From Photobacterium toruni (lineage in GTDB: Bacteria > Pseudomonadota > Gammaproteobacteria > Enterobacterales > Vibrionaceae), in the NCBI RefSeq assembly GCF_024529955.1, contig NZ_AP024854.1, positions 2,356,001 to 2,420,000 on the forward strand: DNA of 64,000 bases. Direction: 5' to 3'. The notes under the pieces are model-generated. The model was not told where the DNA came from, searched no databases, and saw nothing but the letters and a program-made list of their open reading frames with translations. Both the position numbers and the translations under genes were made by a program. Below, piece after piece: positions 61,496 to 64,000 of this stretch (the first letter of the stretch is position 1; each line of letters begins with the position of its first letter).

Positions 61496-62299
61496 TCACA
61501 GCTTTATTTGAAATAATTCAGTACATGTTAAGGTTGTTGCTTGTGCTATTTGTGCATAAGTATCCCCCCTTATATCTGCTAATACTGTGACAATATCGAC
61601 TAAACGCTCAGGCCGATTTGGTTGCCCTTGATACCCTGATACTGGCATATCAGGCGCATCCGTCTCTAATAACAATGCAGATAACGGTAATTTTGCTACT
61701 GTATCCCGTGTTTTTTGAGCACGACGATAAGTAATGGTGCCACCAACACCAATTTTAATGCCAAGATCAACTAGCTGAGTTGCCTGTTGGTAACTACCGC
61801 TAAAACCATGATAAACACCCCCCATTTTAAGTGGCTGCTGGCGCAATAATTTAAGTAATTCAGGAAAAGCTTTACGGCAATGTAACATCACGGGTAAATG
61901 ATACTCATTGGCTAATTGAAATTGAGCCTGTAGCCACTGTAATTGTTGATCTCGATTAACATCAGCGACGGCAAAATCTAACCCACACTCACCTATCGCT
62001 ACACATCGTTCATCATTTTTAGCATTAGTGAGTTGGTGTGTTAATGCAGCCACCACATCAGCAGAATGTTGATGACTAAAAAAAGGATGAATACCTAATC
62101 CATAATATAGGCCGGAGAATTGTTGGCATAAAGTTGCGACAGTGTGCCAATTCTGGCTACCAACCGTCGGAATAACCATCGCTTTCACTCCCACTTGCTG
62201 AGCTTGCGTCCATGCTTGAGCGGGATCGGCTGCAAATGGTGCAAAGTCAAAATGACAATGACTATCTATCACAAGCGGTTGTTTTACGATTACCGTCAT
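61496..62299 (-). CDS. yjjV: TatD-family metal-dependent hydrolase (YjjV)
   Basis: 267 residues from ATG 62299 (MTVIVKQPLVIDSHCHFD); longer starts at 62353/62365 are less likely by family length. The metal motif is in DSHCHFDF, with GLGIHPFFSHQH, AIGECGLDFAVADVN, VMLHCRKAF and LLLETDAPDMP following in the family order. Members are TIM-barrel nucleases or deacylases. The adjacency to nupC/deo and prfC matches E. coli yjjV's neighbourhood. Confidence 0.9.
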   Translation of the reverse strand: MTVIVKQPLVIDSHCHFDFAPFAADPAQAWTQAQQVGVKAMVIPTVGSQNWHTVATLCQQFSGLYYGLGIHPFFSHQHSADVVAALTHQLTNAKNDERCVAIGECGLDFAVADVNRDQQLQWLQAQFQLANEYHLPVMLHCRKAFPELLKLLRQQPLKMGGVYHGFSGSYQQATQLVDLGIKIGVGGTITYRRAQKTRDTVAKLPLSALLLETDAPDMPVSGYQGQPNRPERLVDIVTVLADIRGDTYAQIAQATTLTCTELFQIKL

Positions 62300-62466
62300 A
62301 ATTTGAGTCTCTATATTCAGTAAGTGATCGCTATTATGCCGTGAATTAGCCATCAAACAGGGCATTATTTACCTTTGTGAGGAATTCTCGCTGCGGCTAG
62401 ATTGAGTATAAGGATAAAATCAGCGACAATAGTGAATAACGCACTCCATTCAAAAAGAACATGCTA

Positions 62467-64000
62467 ATGTCGCAAACACTGTTTCAAGGCGAAGTATCGA
62501 AACGTCGTACTTTCGCTATTATCTCCCACCCCGATGCGGGTAAAACTACCATTACTGAAAAGGTATTGTTGTTCGGAAACGCGATCCAAAAAGCGGGTAC
62601 CGTAAAAGGTCGTGGCTCTAACCAGCATGCTAAATCTGACTGGATGGAGATGGAAAAAGAACGTGGTATCTCAGTAACTACATCGGTAATGCAGTTTCCT
62701 TACAATGCTTGTTTGGTTAACTTACTGGATACTCCCGGACACGAAGACTTCTCAGAAGATACTTACCGTACCCTAACAGCCGTTGACTCATGTCTAATGG
62801 TTATCGATGCCGCTAAAGGTGTCGAAGATCGTACCCGTAAGCTAATGGAAGTAACGCGTCTACGTGACACACCTATTGTTACCTTCATGAACAAATTGGA
62901 CCGTGAAACACGTGATCCAATGGAATTGCTTGATGAAGTTGAAGTTGAATTAGGTATGGCATGTGCACCAATTTCATGGCCTATCGGCTGTGGTAAAGAG
63001 TTCAAAGGTGTTTACCATATTCACCGTGATGAAACGATTCTTTACAGCACAGGTCAAGGTCATACTATTCAAGAACAACGTATTATTAAAGGCTTAGATA
63101 ACCCTGAGCTCGACGTTGCTATCGGTAGTGATCTTGCAGCTAACTTACGTGAAGAACTAGAACTTGTTATTGGCGCATCAAATGAATTTGATCGTGAACT
63201 CTTTCTAGCGGGTGAACTAACACCGGTATTCTTTGGTACTGCATTGGGTAACTTTGGTGTTGACCATATGCTTGACGGCTTAACTGAATGGGCTCCAGCA
63301 CCATTACCTCGCCAAGCTAATACCCGTGAAGTTGAAGCAACGGAAGAGAAATTCTCAGGCTTTGTGTTTAAGATCCAAGCAAACATGGACCCTAAACACC
63401 GTGACCGTATTGCATTTATGCGTATTGTATCTGGTACTTACGACCAAGGTATGAAAATGAACCATGTTCGTACCGGTAAAAACGTCAGTATTTCTGATGC
63501 AGTAACCTTCATGGCGGGTGACCGTTCACGAGCAGAAGTTGCTTATGCGGGTGACATTATAGGTCTACACAACCACGGTACAATTCAAATCGGTGATACC
63601 TTTACTCAAGGTGAAGATCTGAAGTTTGCTGGTATTCCAAACTTTGCGCCGGAACTTTTCCGTCGTATTCGTCTAAAAGATCCACTAAAGCAAAAGCAAT
63701 TGTTAAAAGGCTTAGTGCAACTTTCAGAAGAAGGTGCTGTGCAGGTCTTCCGTCCGCTACAAAACAACGATCTGATCGTGGGTGCAGTGGGTGTGCTTCA
63801 GTTTGATGTGGTTGTAGCGCGTCTTAAAGCAGAATACAACGTTGAAGCTATTTACGAAGGCGTTAACGTTGCAACAGCACGTTGGGTTGAATGTAGTGAT
63901 GCCAAGAAGCTTGAAGAGTTCAAGCGTAAAAACCAATCTCATCTAGCATTAGATGGTGGTGATAATTTATCTTACATCGCACCAACCATGGTTAACCTAA
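62467..64000 (+). CDS. prfC: Peptide chain release factor 3 (RF3), partial
   Basis: Start ATG at 62467 ([16 protein letters not shown]); ATG 62461 is in frame and cannot be excluded. 511 codons are present, about 18 short of the usual 529, so only the C-terminal end is outside the window. GTPase motifs: G1 [13 protein letters not shown]3 [11 protein letters not shown]4 [10 protein letters not shown]3 is the GTPase that removes RF1/RF2 after termination. The last visible residues are [15 protein letters not shown]. Confidence 0.97.
   Translation, partial: MSQTLFQGEVSKRRTFAIISHPDAGKTTITEKVLLFGNAIQKAGTVKGRGSNQHAKSDWMEMEKERGISVTTSVMQFPYNACLVNLLDTPGHEDFSEDTYRTLTAVDSCLMVIDAAKGVEDRTRKLMEVTRLRDTPIVTFMNKLDRETRDPMELLDEVEVELGMACAPISWPIGCGKEFKGVYHIHRDETILYSTGQGHTIQEQRIIKGLDNPELDVAIGSDLAANLREELELVIGASNEFDRELFLAGELTPVFFGTALGNFGVDHMLDGLTEWAPAPLPRQANTREVEATEEKFSGFVFKIQANMDPKHRDRIAFMRIVSGTYDQGMKMNHVRTGKNVSISDAVTFMAGDRSRAEVAYAGDIIGLHNHGTIQIGDTFTQGEDLKFAGIPNFAPELFRRIRLKDPLKQKQLLKGLVQLSEEGAVQVFRPLQNNDLIVGAVGVLQFDVVVARLKAEYNVEAIYEGVNVATARWVECSDAKKLEEFKRKNQSHLALDGGDNLSYIAPTMVNL

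Overview
The window is chromosomal DNA of a marine gammaproteobacterium of the Vibrionaceae, most likely a Photobacterium. The evidence is the 16S/23S sequence style, a CNT-type nupC upstream of deoC that reads like the Vibrio cholerae transporter, a two-PilZ protein next to serB, and an ssrA/smpB neighbourhood arranged as in vibrios. The genus call is an inference; no database was searched.

Layout. (1) 1-4076: a very AT-rich chaperone-usher fimbrial operon on the minus strand (subunit, usher, chaperone, and a tip-protein candidate cut by the window edge). (2) 4271-10637: an rRNA operon on the minus strand (16S, tRNA-Glu, tRNA-Val, tRNA-Ala, 23S, 5S, tRNA-Asp). Behind the last tRNA lie two decayed copies of the tRNA-Asp/terminator unit. 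(3) 10733-14113: a type IV minor-pilin cluster (fimT-pilW-pilX-pilV) divergent from pilE. (4) 14383-23819: a conserved block dnaJ-dnaK-grpE / nadK-recN-bamE / rnfH-ratA / smpB-ssrA, with sigma-32 promoters before dnaK and grpE and two LexA boxes before recN. (5) 23820-35620: a defence island at the 3' end of ssrA, the same kind of site used by the V. cholerae pathogenicity island VPI-1. It holds a type I restriction-modification operon (hsdM-hsdS-hsdR), a DarT/DarG DNA ADP-ribosylation toxin-antitoxin pair, and a convergent orphan DarT-like gene. A second, broken copy of the whole set follows: a perfect 178-bp repeat of the ssrA tail and hsdM leader, fused at a short microhomology to the end of hsdR, then an internally deleted darT, a truncated darG and the tail of the orphan gene. 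(6) 35912-41241: an H-NS-like gene, two small uncharacterised genes, an HPP membrane protein coupled to a UspA-like protein, and ahpC/ahpF behind an OxyR-type site. (7) 41866-64000: a largely core region resembling the 99-minute region of E. coli: an XRE regulator, yjjX, trpR, slt, ettA, an M23 peptidase, radA, a double-PilZ protein, serB, ytjB, the deoCABD operon, nupC, a TatD-family nuclease, and prfC cut by the right edge.

How the genes work together. The core blocks serve chaperoning, trans-translation (SmpB with tmRNA), DNA repair, peroxide defence and nucleoside salvage: NupC imports nucleosides and DeoD, DeoA, DeoB and DeoC break them down. The island is the accessory part. HsdMSR would cut unmodified incoming DNA and DarT would modify single-stranded DNA unless held by DarG. 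The most interesting parts are the orphan DarT-like enzyme, which has no macro-domain partner of its own, and the stepwise decay of the duplicated defence set beside it. I saw no integrase, transposase, prophage or CRISPR array.
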